Below are positions 9,698 through 20,925 of a stretch of DNA of 64,000 nt, in pieces (the stretch's first letter is position 1; every line of letters begins with the position of its first letter). The DNA is from Rhizomys pruinosus (lineage: Eukaryota; Chordata; Mammalia; Rodentia; Spalacidae). The DNA is taken from positions 5,416,887 through 5,480,886 of the forward strand of contig VZQC01005070.1 in assembly GCA_009823505.1 (NCBI GenBank), in the 5' to 3' direction. The notes below the pieces were generated by a model. That model was not told where the DNA came from. It was given only the letters and a program-made list of their open reading frames with translations, and searched no databases. Made by a program: the position numbers and the translations under genes.

Positions 9698-12505
9698 CCA
9701 AATTACTTTTATGAAGCTAACATCACTCTAATACCAAAACCAGGCAAATATAAAACCAAAAAAAAAAACCCACAAAACTATAGCCTCATTTCATTAATGA
9801 AGATAGATGCAAAAATTCTCAACAAAATACTTGCAAACCACATATAGGCACATATCCTCCCTGCCTGACCAAGCTGGATTTATACCAGAGATGCAGGGAT
9901 GGTTCAACATACATAAATCAATAAATGTCACAAAGCACATAAATGGACCGAAGGACAAAAACCAGTCATCTCAATTGATGAGGAAAAGGCCTTTGACAAA
10001 ATTCAGAATGCCTTCATGTTTAAAGTCCTTGAGGGAATTGGACTGGTGGGAACATTCCTCAACACAATCAAAGCTGTATACAAGAAACCCACCGCCAGCA
10101 TTGTCCTAAATGGGGAAAAACTAGAAGCAATCCCCTTAAAGTCAGGAACCAGGCAAGTCTGCCTCCATCTCCACTCCTTTTCAATATAGTACTTGACTTG
10201 ACACACTTGCTATTGCAATGGGACAAGAAAAAGAAATTAAAGAGTACTGATTGGAAAAGAGGAGGTCAAACTCTCCCCTTTAGCAGATGAAATGATAGTT
10301 TACCAAAGGGATGCCAAAAACTCTACCAGAAAGCTATAAACTGTCAACAAGTCCAGTAAAGTGGCAGGATACAAAATTAACTTACAAAAATTGGTAGCCT
10401 TTCTTTATGCCAATAACAAGCAATTGGAGAAGGAATACAAAGGAGATTTTCACACTCATACTAGCCTCTAAAATAATAAATTATCAAGGAGCAAACATGG
10501 CAAAACAAACTAAAAATCTCTACAATGAAAATTTTAAACCCCTCAAGAAGGAGATTGAGGAAGATACTAGAAGATGGAAGAGCCTCCCATGCTCATGGAT
10601 TAGAAGAATCAATATAGTAAAAATGACCATCCTGCCCAAAGTAATATACAGATTCAATGCAATCCCAAATTAGGATCCCCAAGAGCTTCTTCACAGACCT
10701 AGAAAAAAACATCCTAAAGTTCATATGGAGAAACAAAAGACCCAGGATAGCCAAAGCAACCCTGAACAAAAAGAGCAATTCATGGGGGATTACCATACCA
10801 GACATAAAACTATATTACAGGTCTATAGACATAAAAACAGCCTGGTATTGGCACAAAACCAGATCCATAGATCAGTAGAACAAAATTGATGATACAAACC
10901 TGAGCACATCCAATTTCAGCCACCTCTTATTTGATATAGGGGCCAAGAAGACTCAATGGATGAAAGAGCATCTTCAGCAAATGGCATAACTGGATCACCA
11001 CTTGTAGAAGAATAAAACTAAACACCTACCTCTCACCATGTACAAAAATCAACTCCAAATGGATCAAAGACCTCAATATGAAACCCCAAACTGTGAAAAT
11101 GATAGAAGAAAATGTTGGTAGTAACCTACAAGACATAAGCGTAGGAAAAGACTTTCTAAATCAGACAGCAGCTGCACAAAAAAATTTCATCGATTGACAA
11201 ATGGGACCTTATTAAACTCAAGAGCTTCTGTACAGTGAAATAATCAAGGAAGTGAAGAGAAATCCCACAGAGTGGGATTCTTCACCAGTGATACATCTGA
11301 TAGAGCATTAACATCCAGCGTGTATAAACTACTCAAAAAAACAAAGGAAGACGAAAATAAATGACCCACTCAAAAGATGGAGTCAAGAGCTGAACAAAGA
11401 AGAAGTAAAGATGGCTGAGAAACATCTAAAAAGTGTTCAACATAGCTAATAATAAAGAAAATGCAAATTAAAACCATCTACAATCTCATCTTACTCTGGT
11501 AAGACTAGCTATGATCAAGAAAACAAGATACCAAATGCTGGAGGGGTTATGGGGAAAGGGGAACACTCATCCATTGCTGGTGGGAATGCAAATTCATGCA
11601 ATCCTCATGGAAAGCAGAGTGGAGAACTCTTAAGAAACTGAAAATGAGCCTAGCACCTGACCCAGTCATACCATTCCTGAGTATATACCCACAAGACTCA
11701 TCCTATTGCAGAGGTACATACACATCTATGTTTATTGCAGCTCTCTTCACAATAGCGAAGAGGTGGAAGCAACCCAAATGTCCTTCAACCGAGATGTGGA
11801 TAGAGAAAATGTGGTACATCTACACAATGGAATTCTATGCAGCAGTAAAGAAAGAAAGCAACATGAATTTTGCAAGTAAATGGATAGAACTTGAAGCCAT
11901 TATGCTAAGTGAAGTAACACAGTCCCAGAAAAACAAAGGATGAATTGTATCCCTCATTTGTAGATGCTAGCACCAAATCCCTAGTTGAAAGGCAAACTGA
12001 GCAAAGTTAATGTTATATATCTTTTTATCTGAGGGCAACTGTGATATTATAATGTGAATCCCTTAATGAGCTCTAGAATTAACTTATTTTCAGACTTTGT
12101 AATTTTGGTATATGGGTGGAGGATATGTATTCATATTTTAGAGTAATATAAAATTAAAGGGAAAAATGTGAATGCCTAAACATATTTTAGAATTAACATA
12201 CAGTTTATTTTCAGAGGTCATAATTTCGGTACATATGTGATGTATATATAGGCATATTTTAGACTAATACATATGGAAGGGAACAACAATGACAAAAGAA
12301 CTGACTGAAACAGTTAACTTCTGCCCAAACAATAAACCTCTGCAGAGAAAAACTTTTAAAAGACTGAGAAAAAGATGCAAGACACGTATGGCAGAATGCA
12401 TGAACTGGGGTGGGGCAGGGGACATGGAGAAGGGAATGTGTCTAAATTGAACTGAGAAATGATGCATGAAATACATAAAACATCAATAAAATATTTTATT
12501 ATATA

Positions 12506-12779
12506 TAAATATTCCAATATAAAATTTTAAATCTTTTCTTGTTCTGATGTTTTAACATGGCATTTTTCTCGGTCTTTACATTGACAAAATTTGTTATATT
12601 AGATCAACGTTTATTATATGCATACATTTTACTCTAGAATTCCTTTCTGAGATTAGCATTTTGTGGAATTGTTATTCAGTTCTTGATATACCTAATCTTC
12701 TTGTCTATGATGTCAAGTGTGAAGGCTTTCTTACTTGGGAATTACTATGGTAAATTTCAGTGTTCTTGGTAATTACTGG
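12506..12779. other. Unique AT-rich gap between L1-A and older L1
   Basis: No recognised element. Confidence 0.4.
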
Positions 12780-13720
12780 GAAAGCAGTTAGAAAATCAAT
12801 GAGTATACAAAAGAATTAAAGAATTAGAATTACCCAAAACATAAAACACTGAATATTACCCCAACATTAGCAGAATATAGATTCTTTTCAAATTAGAACA
12901 GAACATTCATCAAGGTAAATCACATATTTGCCTATAAGATAGTTCATTACATTAAAGACAGCTGAAATCATACAAAATAAAGACAGTCTTTAAACCACAA
13001 TGGAGTTAAATTAGAATATAAAAGTAGACAGACATTTGAAATATCCCTCAAATTTTTGAAAATTCATTAACATCAAATAAATTATGAATAGAAAAAAAAT
13101 CAAAAGGAAAATGGGGAAATATTTTGAAATGTACAAAAATAAAGACATAGAATGTCAGAATTTGCAGAGCACAGGAAAAGCAGTTCTCAGCAGTTGAAGC
13201 TTACCATTAAATCACTATGTTATAACAGATAAATGCTCCATCAGTGTTGGAAGTTGCAAGTGACAAGACTTAAGACAAAAGGGAAAATTTAACCTAGGTG
13301 AAAGAGCAAATTAAATTCAGTGAGTAGAAAGGTTAGAAGAAAGAACAAGAACAAAAGTACCAGAAACACACAGAAATAAATGAAACAAAATACCAGTATG
13401 GACAGCACACATACACAAAAAAAATCCATGAAACCCCAAAGGTGGTAGAACCAAGTGGCTCACTCAAAGGTCAGCAACAGGAACAAAGAGGCAGCCCAGC
13501 GCACAGAAGAAAGTGAGAAGCTATAACTGCAAATGTTAGAGAACGGAACAAACAAAGGGGGCAAATTCTATACCTGTGTAAAGGTTAATTAAAGAATGCA
13601 CAGGTTCCTGCCAATGGACTTGATAACCTTAGATAAAAAGGATAAATTCTTAACAAGTTCAAACTATATATTTCACTCAAGAAATTAAATTTATAACTAA
13701 AAATATCCCCCCCCAAATGG
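12780..13720 (+). mobile_element. Old L1 ORF2 fragment, plus strand
   Basis: AATATAGATTCTTTTCAA, ACCACAATGGAGTTAAATTA and GAAACACACAGAAATAAATG follow the order of an old mammalian L1 ORF2 (RT region). Divergence is high and no frame survives. A poly-C run lies near 13707. Boundaries are approximate. Confidence 0.6.
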
Positions 13721-13789
13721 TAATAAGACTAGTTGCTTACATACTCTCTTTTTTCTATTCTACACATCCTTAAGTTGGAAATAAAAAAT

Positions 13790-14360
13790 GGAATCTCAAA
13801 ACATTCTGATAGCACAGTCCTCTATTCACAATTGCAAGGAAATTCAATCAGCTTAGGTATCCATCAACAGAGGAATGGACTGTGACAATGTTCCACAGAC
13901 ACAGTGGAAATCTATTCACCCATAAACTATTAAATCTACAAGAAAACAGGTAGACCTGGAAAACATATTAAGTGGGGTAACCCAGGATCTGAAAGGTGAA
14001 TCACACATGTTCTCTCTCATACGTGGACCCTAACCTCTATCTGTTATGCCTATTTATCCAGATAGGAGTAAATGTGAGCAGAGGCCAGGAGTAGAAAAGG
14101 GCCCATGAGAGTGGGAAAAAAATAAGAGACTTAAAGGACTGGGATGGGGGAGACTAAAGAACAAAGAGGCAGGGGGTCCTGTGTATGAAAGGGTATCCCA
14201 GGAGATAGGATGGATAAGCCACCAAAATGAAGTATGTATGTGCAATGCTTGTACTGCATTTTAAAATCCAGAGCCAATGTACTAGGATAACCCAATGATC
14301 ATTATTACTCTAATAAGAAATTTAAAAATGTTATAAGGGAAATGATATATTATACATGTG
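13790..14360 (+). mobile_element. Old L1 ORF2 C-terminus and 3' UTR fragment, plus strand
   Basis: TCACAATTGCAAGGAAATTC, GGTATCCATCAACAGAGGAA, ACATGTTCTCTCTCATACGT and the following GA-rich stretch (14075-14180) match the end of an L1 ORF2 and its purine-rich 3' UTR. It is diverged, consistent with an older L1 than L1-A to L1-E. Confidence 0.65.
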
Positions 14361-15091
14361 TACCCTTCATAATCACAAATAAAAAAATCCTTAACAATAT
14401 CATAGTAAGATGAGCCCAACAATATATAAAAAGACAAAATCAATTACAATGAAGATATTAATTGTCAGAACAAGTATAATATATATCAAAATGCCAAAGA
14501 AGGAAAATCGTATGAACATCTGCATCCATTCATAATGAAGACTCTCAGGATCCTAGGAATTTCACAGCAGTTCAAAATTTATAGCTAAGAGCAGAAGCAA
14601 AGCAAAAAAAAAAAAATGCTTCCTGGCCTCCCTTGTATTTAGCATGGAACTGAAATCATGTAGGATAACATTCAGAAAAAAAAAAAAAAGAAAAACAAAT
14701 GAGAACAAACTAACACATATGGGGACATGAAAAGCATTTGTTAATAACACATGCCAGGAACAAATGTCTGCATATGTATGATGTGATTTTTTTATATGGC
14801 CTTCTAAAATCTGTAAACCTCCAGAAAGTAAAGTAAGAGAGTTGTGAAGGAGAGAGAATGAGAGCAAATGACTAACTTCTGTTAAAGGTTATGTAAAGAC
14901 ATGGTGGTAGCTTGAGCCCTTGCTGGGCACGGGCCCAGCAGGCCAGACCAATCCAAATGTAATCACTTGTAGTAAGGCTACACAATGACACTGAAAATTC
15001 AAGGAGGTAAATTAATGCCTACACATTTTTTTTTTCTGAAAATAAGGGATCTCATTTTATCTGAAAGAATATAATAAGAAAATACACTCTA
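14361..15091. other. Unique AT-rich sequence
   Basis: Only short A-runs (14609, 14677) and a T-run (15026) were seen. The 101-codon minus-strand frame 14562-14867 is built on these A-runs and reads as chance. Confidence 0.5.
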
Positions 15092-15255
15092 CAGCCTGGC
15101 ATGATAGTAAAGGCCTTTAAACCCAGCACTCAGGAGGCAGAGGCATGTGTAACTGTATGAGATGAAGGCCCACTTGGTCTATAGACAGAGATCCAAGACA
15201 ACTGGGGACTACAGAGAGAGCTTGTTTCTCAAAAAAAAATATATATATATATACT
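15092..15255 (+). mobile_element. B1 SINE with A/TA tail
   Basis: AGCCTGGCATGATAGTAAAG, CCCAGCACTCAGGAGGCAGA and GAGAGAGCTTGTTTCTCAAA in B1 order, diverged. The tail runs into a short (TA)n block. Confidence 0.82.
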
Positions 15256-15397
15256 TTGTTCTGATCCTTATGCAGGAACAAAAAGTAGTAACAATCCTTA
15301 CTCCCGTTGTGTCATTCATTGACCAATGGGAGATCTCATTTGATTACGAAGTATGGAGTTGTCTGAAGTTGTCATAATGAATAAAAGGCATTTAGAG

Positions 15398-15600
15398 GGC
15401 TACAGTTCAGAGGACTACAGACAGAGCTCAGCAGGTAGACACATTTGCAACACAGGCCTGCAGACCTGAGTTCCATCCTCAAATTCCACAAGGTAGCAGG
15501 AAAGAATCCACTCCAGAGTGCTACCCTGTCATTTCCACAAGGGAGCTATGGCCACACACACACACACACATGTACAAATACATAAACACATACAAAGACA
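15398..15600 (+). mobile_element. B3-like SINE
   Basis: GACAGAGCTCAGCAGGTAGA, GACCTGAGTTCCATCCTC, GAATCCACTCCAGAGTGCTA and a CACACA tail are in the order of rodent B3. Diverged. The 3' tail expands into a CA-rich stretch. Confidence 0.7.
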
Positions 15601-15700
15601 AACAAAAAATATACTCCAGACAAACACACAAGAAAACAAATACACAGAACAGACACACATCTACACATCTACACACAAACACACTCACAAAAAAATAAAT
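15553..15700. repeat. CA-rich degenerate repeat
   Basis: (CA)n and ACACA/ACAAA-type runs extend from the B3 tail. The 62-codon frame at 15518-15706 is a Thr/His artefact of this repeat. Confidence 0.85.
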
Positions 15701-15870
15701 TTTTAAACAAAATTAGGTCTTTAACTAAATTCAAAGTGATAGTTTTCTTTATTAGAAACAAAAGACACTTAGAGGCCACACGTCATACCTAAGGCAAAGA
15801 AAGTGTTCCAAGCCATAATTTTGGTGTGAACTATAGCACTGTAGTTTGTATTTATTAAAATATATGAATG

Positions 15871-15996
15871 TCAGGTGTGGTGGCATGCACCTTTAATCCC
15901 AGTCTTTGGCAGACAGAGGCAGGTGGATAGCTGTGAGATGGAGGCCAGCCTGGTCCACATAGTGACTGAGATCCTGTCAAAAAAAGAAAAAAAAAA
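15871..15996 (+). mobile_element. B1 SINE
   Basis: TCAGGTGTGGTGGCATGCAC, CAGACAGAGGCAGGTGGATA and GAGGCCAGCCTGGTCCACAT are B1. The copy is shorter than a complete B1, with a compressed 3' part before its A-rich tail. Confidence 0.88.
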
Positions 15997-16202
15997 TGAA
16001 AATGTACCCTCAGAACTTACAAATTTATATGTAAATTATATGTGAAAATATTATTTTGAGGCTTGGGCATTTTCTAAAGATGATTATGTGATTTATTTAC
16101 TAAATGATCACTATGCCATTGAGTAATATCAGCATAATATTGGGAAGGAGGCATCCAACTATCAATTTTACTTTATTTATTTTAGATAATTTAGATGTAA
16201 AA

Positions 16203-16216
16203 TACACACACACATA

Positions 16217-16264
<48 letters not shown>
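16203..16264. repeat. (CA)n/(TA)n microsatellite
   Basis: A short CACACA run grades into about 50 bases of alternating TA. Confidence 0.93.
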
Positions 16265-16265
<1 letters not shown>

Positions 16266-18150
16266 ATAGATGGAAAAAGCATGTGGTCCTTTTACACATT
16301 TTTCCTTTGGATATATTTTGTAATGAGTGTTTTCATGAAATTGAAACTGAGGAAGTTCAGTTGATGCAATTCATAAAGTGTTTATCATGCTACTCTTTTT
16401 CTTTGTGAACTTTAACTGAGCAGATTATAAGACATTCTCTTACATGAGGTGTGGATATCATACAAAATGGGGACCTCTGAAACAATCTAAGCTTCACACT
16501 ATTTCTCATTAAGTAGTACGTATTCCCCAGACCATGGTGAGATATTTTATTGCTTGTTATAGCAAAGTGAAATAGATCTTAACTTATCTTTCTTCTGACC
16601 TTAAGTATAAATGAAAAACAATAAATTTGTTTCAAGGTTGCACTGAGAATAAGCAAGGCCAATTGTGAAAGAGGTTTTAAGCCTTTTCCATTCATATTCT
16701 GAGTGATGCCCCAAAATAGAAAGTAATTAAAATTATTCTTTCTTTTGTTAAATTACATTTAGTACTGAAGGCCATTTGGATTGTTTTTAATGTTTTATAT
16801 TTTTGTTTTTGAAGAATTAAAAAGAACAGCATTTGGAATTGAGGTCTATCTTATCATGAATGTGTGAAAGGAAAAAACATAACTTAATATTTCATAGAAA
16901 CGTGAGTTATTTCTTCACTGAAATATTTCAGTCATCTTTTCTTAGGAGACCAATATAAGAAAAACAAAACAAACAAAAAACAAAACAAAACAATCCCTCC
17001 AAAAATGCATGTGACTTTACCTAATATTTTTTTAAGGATCATGACCTTAGAGTTGATTTCTAATTTCTCAAAATAAAAATGGGAAAAATTCAAGCTTAGG
17101 ATAAGTATCAATAATCTTACACAGATAAAGGGTATAGAATTGGGTTGAAAAACAGTGCAGACATTGCATGTTCGGTAGAAACTACAGTGCTGAAATGATC
17201 TGCATAAACTGATCTCACAATTTCCAAGGATGGTTTTGTAAAAGAGTGATCTTGAAAAGTTCAAAGACCAGTTAGAGCAAATGCCAGCACCCTGTGCAAA
17301 CTTCTCCATCACTAAGCTACCAATTATTTTGACATGAGAGGAGAGGAATGCATACCACATGTTCAAATGTCATGAACTTCTGACTAGTCCAGTTCAGAAA
17401 ATACATCATGTAAATAAAGTGTCCTTATGTCTCTATGTAAAAAGAAATTTTCCTGGATATTATAAATTCTTTACTTCTCTATGTATGGCCTTCTTTACTC
17501 ACATGCTAATAAATGATATACTTATAAAAAAAAAAAAGAAAAGAAAAACAGTGCATGTAAAACATACCCTAAGTCTCAGCCCACAGGAATTAAGGAAGAT
17601 CACTAGGCAGGGCACTGATATGTCAGTTTAGAGACCAAACTTGGAAACTTCTCTTACATTTGAAATTTGAACCCATAAACTTCAAGAGGCTTAGTGTTCC
17701 ATCTCATTTTAGTATAGTGACTGATCCATGTTGAGCCTTCAAAGAAAGCTGGGCAACATGACCATTATAGATCCTCTTACTACAGATTGACACTTTGGTT
17801 TAAAACCATGGAATAATGAAACACAATTAAAAAGGATTGTGTTGCTATCATTAGCAAGGTAAACATAAGATACCCAACCCAGACAGAATAATCATTTCTC
17901 TGCCTATCAGCAAAATCTCTGGACCACAGAGCTATCCAAAGCACACGCCACCATTTGAATGATGGGAAAGAAAGGTATCAAGGTGCAATGAAAACTCCAG
18001 TCACATGAGGGCAAACCATGCTGAAATGGGGTCTGTTTCTCTCAGAAATTGAAAGCAAATAATCGCAGTGGTTGCCAAGAGAGTTTTGTACATTGCTATT
18101 TACTTCCATGTCTCTCTTGCCTAATTAGCTTAGCTTTTGTATCCCAAGGT
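16265..18150. other. Unique AT-rich sequence
   Basis: No transposon was recognised over about 1.9 kb except short A-rich runs (CAAAA repeats at 16955-16995 and an A-run at 17526). A 144-codon minus-strand frame at 16932-17366 has no motif I know; see rejected items. Confidence 0.5.
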
Positions 18151-18346
18151 CTGTATGTGTATGAACGTACTGTCTGCATGCATGTCTGTGCACCCGAGTC
18201 AGAAGAGGGTGTGGGATTCCCCTGGAACCGAAGTTCTCCTGGAGTTGAAGACAGTTCTCAGACGCCATGTGAGTGTTGGGGATCGAACCCCGGGTCCTCT
18301 GCAAGAGCAGTCGGCGTTCTTAACCGCTAGGCCATCTCTCCAGCCC
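18151..18346 (-). mobile_element. B2 SINE, minus orientation, with a 17-bp internal duplication
   Basis: Reading left to right, the inverted element shows TGTATGTGTATGAAC, CTGCATGCATGTCTGTGCAC, GATCGAACCCCGGGTCCTCT and TAACCGCTAGGCCATCTCTC. The B-box-containing head is well preserved. A CTGGAAC/CTGGAGT unit occurs twice (18222 and 18239). A short deletion removes the GTGTCGTGCAATGC part found in sister copies. Confidence 0.93.
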
Positions 18347-18699
18347 GAAACAAAATATTTTAAGTCATAAATTGGGACCATCCTTGCATTTTTTTTCAGC
18401 CTGCTTTCCTGGAAAATTGAAATTTGGAATACAGACTACTTAATTCCTAGGAGCTCTACTTTCTCCTTTCTTTAATTGGAAGTTGTATTTATATTAGTTC
18501 TCCTTTCTTTACTTTGAAGTTGTATTAGTTCTGGTATTAAAGTGTAGCCTCCATAATTTGGCTTTAGCAAATGGTCTTCTTTAATTTTTGGTGGCTTTCC
18601 AAATTTAAATACATCACTTTTTTGAATGCATCTAGCAATATGTTACCATATTAAAAATCAATTTTGCTTGGATTTTTTGCACTTTTTTAAAATGCTGCG
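18347..18699. other. Unique sequence
   Basis: Contains a local imperfect duplication of TTCTCCTTTCTTTA (about 18463 and 18500). No other feature recognised. Confidence 0.4.
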
Positions 18700-18915
18700 T
18701 TATTTTTATTTATTATTTTTTATGTGTATGAGTGTACTGTCTTGCTGTACCCTTGTCGTGCAATGCCATGGAGGTCAGAAGAGGGTATCAGACTTCCTTG
18801 GAACTGGAGTTAAAGACGGTTCTTAGCTGCGATCAATGTGGGTGCTGGGAATTGAACCCCGGTCCTCTGCAAGAGCAGTCAGTGCTCTTAACCACTGAGC
18901 CATCTCTCCAGCCCC
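18700..18915 (-). mobile_element. B2 SINE, minus orientation
   Basis: TATGTGTATGAGTGTACTGT, CATGGAGGTCAGAAGAGGGT, GAACCCCGGTCCTCTGCAAG and ACCACTGAGCCATCTCTCCA. One copy of the CTGGAACT unit. It is followed almost immediately by a B1 in the same orientation; both sit in a TTTTTTGCACTTTT context. Confidence 0.93.
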
Positions 18916-18917
18916 AC

Positions 18918-19080
18918 ACTTTTTTTTTTTTGGTCTTTTCTAGACAGGGTCTCCTGTAGCCCCAGATGTCCTGGAACTCACTCTGTAGACCAGGCTGGCC
19001 TTGAACTCACAAAGATCCACCTGCCTCTGCCTCTGCCTCCCAAGTGCTAGGATTAAAAACATGTGCCACCATGCCCGGCT
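18918..19080 (-). mobile_element. B1 SINE, minus orientation
   Basis: Poly-T, GACAGGGTCTCCTGTAGCCC, CTGTAGACCAGGCTGGCCTT and GTGCCACCATGCCCGGCT. It is nearly complete; CTCTGC is duplicated in the middle. The sequence after it (TTTTTTTTGCACTTTTATCC) repeats the TTTTTTGCACTTTT found before the adjacent B2 at about 18674. Confidence 0.95.
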
Positions 19081-19473
19081 GATTTTTTTTTTTTTTGCAC
19101 TTTTATCCAAAGCAGTTCTACATATTTTTCAAAATGGTGAAATAAGAAACATTATGAGCATGAAGCCGTGATACAGACTGCACTTGCCGTGTCCCTTCCC
19201 TTTCAGTGCTCCTCCCCCACCACAGTCAAGCTGCAGGATGTGTGCCTGCCATGGTGAATGTGCTCCTGTCTGTTTCTTCTGAAGCTTTCCCTTCTGAACT
19301 TTTTCTGAAAGCAGCATGCCTCCAAATAAACCTGTGCTTAATGATTGCATAAACAATCCCTTAATTGGACAAGAACAACAATTTATTTTTCTAATAATCC
19401 AAGGCCAATGAAATCTTGCATCAGGTCTCCATTTCTCCTACACTTCTACACCTCTAAGAAATGTCAGTTGTTA
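19081..19473. other. Unique sequence
   Basis: No repeat recognised. A C-rich stretch (GCTCCTCCCCCACCAC) lies near 19208. Confidence 0.4.
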
Positions 19474-19698
19474 GGGCTGGAGACATTGTTCAGAGGTTGG
19501 GAACACTAGCTGCCCTTACATAGAACCTGGGTTTAATACCCAGCACCCACATGGTGGCTAATAACTGTCCAGAACTCCAGGTCCAGGGGAATCTGACATC
19601 TTCTTCTGATCTACATGGGCATTGCAGAACATGGATGCACCTACCTACATGCAATATACTCATACACATAAAATAAAAATAACAAAAATATTTTTTAA
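19474..19698 (+). mobile_element. B2 SINE with clear target-site duplication
   Basis: GGGCTGGAGACATTGTTCAG, CAGCACCCACATGGTGGCTA, TCCAGGGGAATCTGACATC and CATACACATAAAATAAAAAT are B2. The 17-base duplication AGAAATGTCAGTTGTTA (19457) and AGAAATATCAGTTGTTA (19699) marks the insertion edges. Confidence 0.97.
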
Positions 19699-19821
19699 AG
19701 AAATATCAGTTGTTATTCTACGTTACAACTTTATTTAAAGTAGAACCTTTGTCTGGGAAGTAGGCAAATGGAAACAGAAACAGAATCTTGTTTAAACAAC
19801 TTTTTTTTAAATTTTTTTTTT

Positions 19822-20074
19822 AATTTTATTTATTTCTGTATGTGTATCAATGTACTGTCTGCATGCAGGTTTGTGCACCCGTGTCGTGCAATGCTGCGGA
19901 GGTCAGAAGGGGGTTTCGGATTCCCCTGGAACTGGAGTTCTCCTGGAACTGGAGTTCTCCTGGAATTGGAGTTTCAGACAGTTCTCAGCCACCATGTGGG
20001 GTGCTGGGGATTGAACCCGGGTCCTCTGTAAGAGCGGTCGGCGCTCTTAACCGCTAGGCCTTCTCTCCAGTCCC
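19822..20074 (-). mobile_element. B2 SINE, minus orientation, with a triple 17-bp unit
   Basis: GTATGTGTATCAATGTACTG, GTGCACCCGTGTCGTGCAAT, TTGAACCCGGGTCCTCTGTA and CCGCTAGGCCTTCTCTCCAG. The unit CTGGAACTGGAGTTCTC occurs at 19926, 19943 and, slightly changed, at 19960. This makes the copy about 34 bases longer than single-unit sisters. It is GC-richer and less decayed than most B2s here, suggesting a young insertion. Confidence 0.95.
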
Positions 20075-20778
20075 ATTAACTCTGTATTTCTAGTTTTGTT
20101 ATAACATCATTTGTTTCAAACTTTCTATCTAATACAATATATGTGAACTTAGATTTTTATATCTAAATAGTCATATATGTTCAGCACAATATTGGATAGT
20201 CACATGTGCATAAAATGATAAATCTCTTCATTTATATACATATGCATTTAAAAACTCAAAATTACAGTCATTTATATTTTCCTGTAAAGAATGCAGTTCG
20301 CCATTTGGTGGAGACATGACATTGTCGCCTCCTATAAAAGTTAATCCAGTTGGACATGTCAATCACCTGGTGAAGGGACCACCCCCTGGGAAGGTAGGAC
20401 CACCTCAAACCTCCTTGAAACTATAGGAGAAAATGTTTAATCCCTTCCTTTAGTGTGGTTGCTTACAGAGCAGCATGTGAAAGTTTCATAAATCTGTCGG
20501 CTTTTCTGAATTACTAAGAAAAGTCGACCTTCCTACTCTCGGCTCCTTCTTTCTACCTCTGCTCTAAGCATGCTTTCTCTAACACTTTGGGACTCGCCCT
20601 TTCTCTGAAGTTCCCTTCCTTACCATGTGGCTTGTCCATCATCAGGCCGATCTCCACTTCAACAGGGATTTTTCACCTTCTTCCTTCTGGCAGCAGCTGA
20701 GATTTACAGCTTGCTTCTCCTTTTTAAAACTAATAAAAATATTTAAAAGGCTTCTCCTTTTTAATACTAATAAAATTT
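20075..20778. other. Unique or unclassified sequence
   Basis: The part at 20290-20700 is less AT-rich and has TATAAAAG near 20333, so a decayed LTR is possible, but I see no terminal duplication or TG...CA edges. A 37-base tandem duplication (GCTTCTCCTTTTTAA...) lies at 20713 and 20750. Confidence 0.35.
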
Positions 20779-20925
20779 ATCCAGTGTAGAAGTGCATGCC
20801 TTTAATCCCAACATAGAATGTAAAGGCCAGCAGATCTTTGTTAGTATAAGATCAGCCTGGAGTATATGGAATGTCCCAGAACAATCAGCTACACAAAGAG
20901 ACCCTGTCTTAAAATAACAAGAAAA
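20779..20925 (+). mobile_element. Diverged B1 SINE
   Basis: GTGTAGAAGTGCATGCCTTT, AGATCAGCCTGGAGTATATG and AAAGAGACCCTGTCTTAAAA. The box region is decayed; the copy is old. Confidence 0.8.

Larger units (their letters stand above)
7642..11943 (+). pseudogene. L1-A ORF2 remnant (endonuclease/reverse transcriptase)
   Basis: ORF2p nicks target DNA and reverse-transcribes L1 RNA. The N-terminal endonuclease is visible as LTLNINGLNSPIKKHKLGEW and LQETHL near 7690-7800, and GDFNTPLS is encoded near 8250. The RT catalytic motif near 10280 reads LADEM instead of FADDM, so the second catalytic aspartate is glutamate. The C-terminal Cys-rich segment near 11535-11600 reads GYGE where GCGE is usual, losing one cysteine. 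The last frame, 11596-11943, ends with a typical L1 C terminus (LEAIMLSEVTQSQK). Three B1 insertions and many stops break the frame. Confidence 0.88.
5993..12505 (+). mobile_element. L1-A: near full-length rodent L1 LINE, plus strand, with three nested B1s
   Basis: The order is L1-like throughout: tandem promoter monomers (5993-6430), a 5' UTR tail, ORF1 (6553-7630), a 12-base gap, ORF2 (7642-11943) and a 3' UTR with AATAAA near 12485. About 470 bases belong to three nested B1 elements at 7890-8037, 8760-8935 and 9531-9697. Both ORFs are broken by frameshifts and stops, so the element is dead. I could not define flanking target-site duplications; the left edge abuts a B2. Interior order and motif spacing match L1-B, L1-C and L1-D in this window. 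Confidence 0.93.

Noticed and set aside
16932..17366. 144-codon minus-strand open frame in apparently unique sequence
   Set aside because: No motif I recognise, an AT-rich residue bias (F, L, I, K, N, S), an ending in A-rich repeats, and no sign of exons nearby. A protein search and RNA data would be needed to revive it; no hit would confirm rejection.
20290..20700. Possible solo LTR (TATAAAAG, then a pyrimidine-rich stretch)
   Set aside because: No paired TG...CA ends, no target-site duplication and no recognised LTR family. Left as unclassified.
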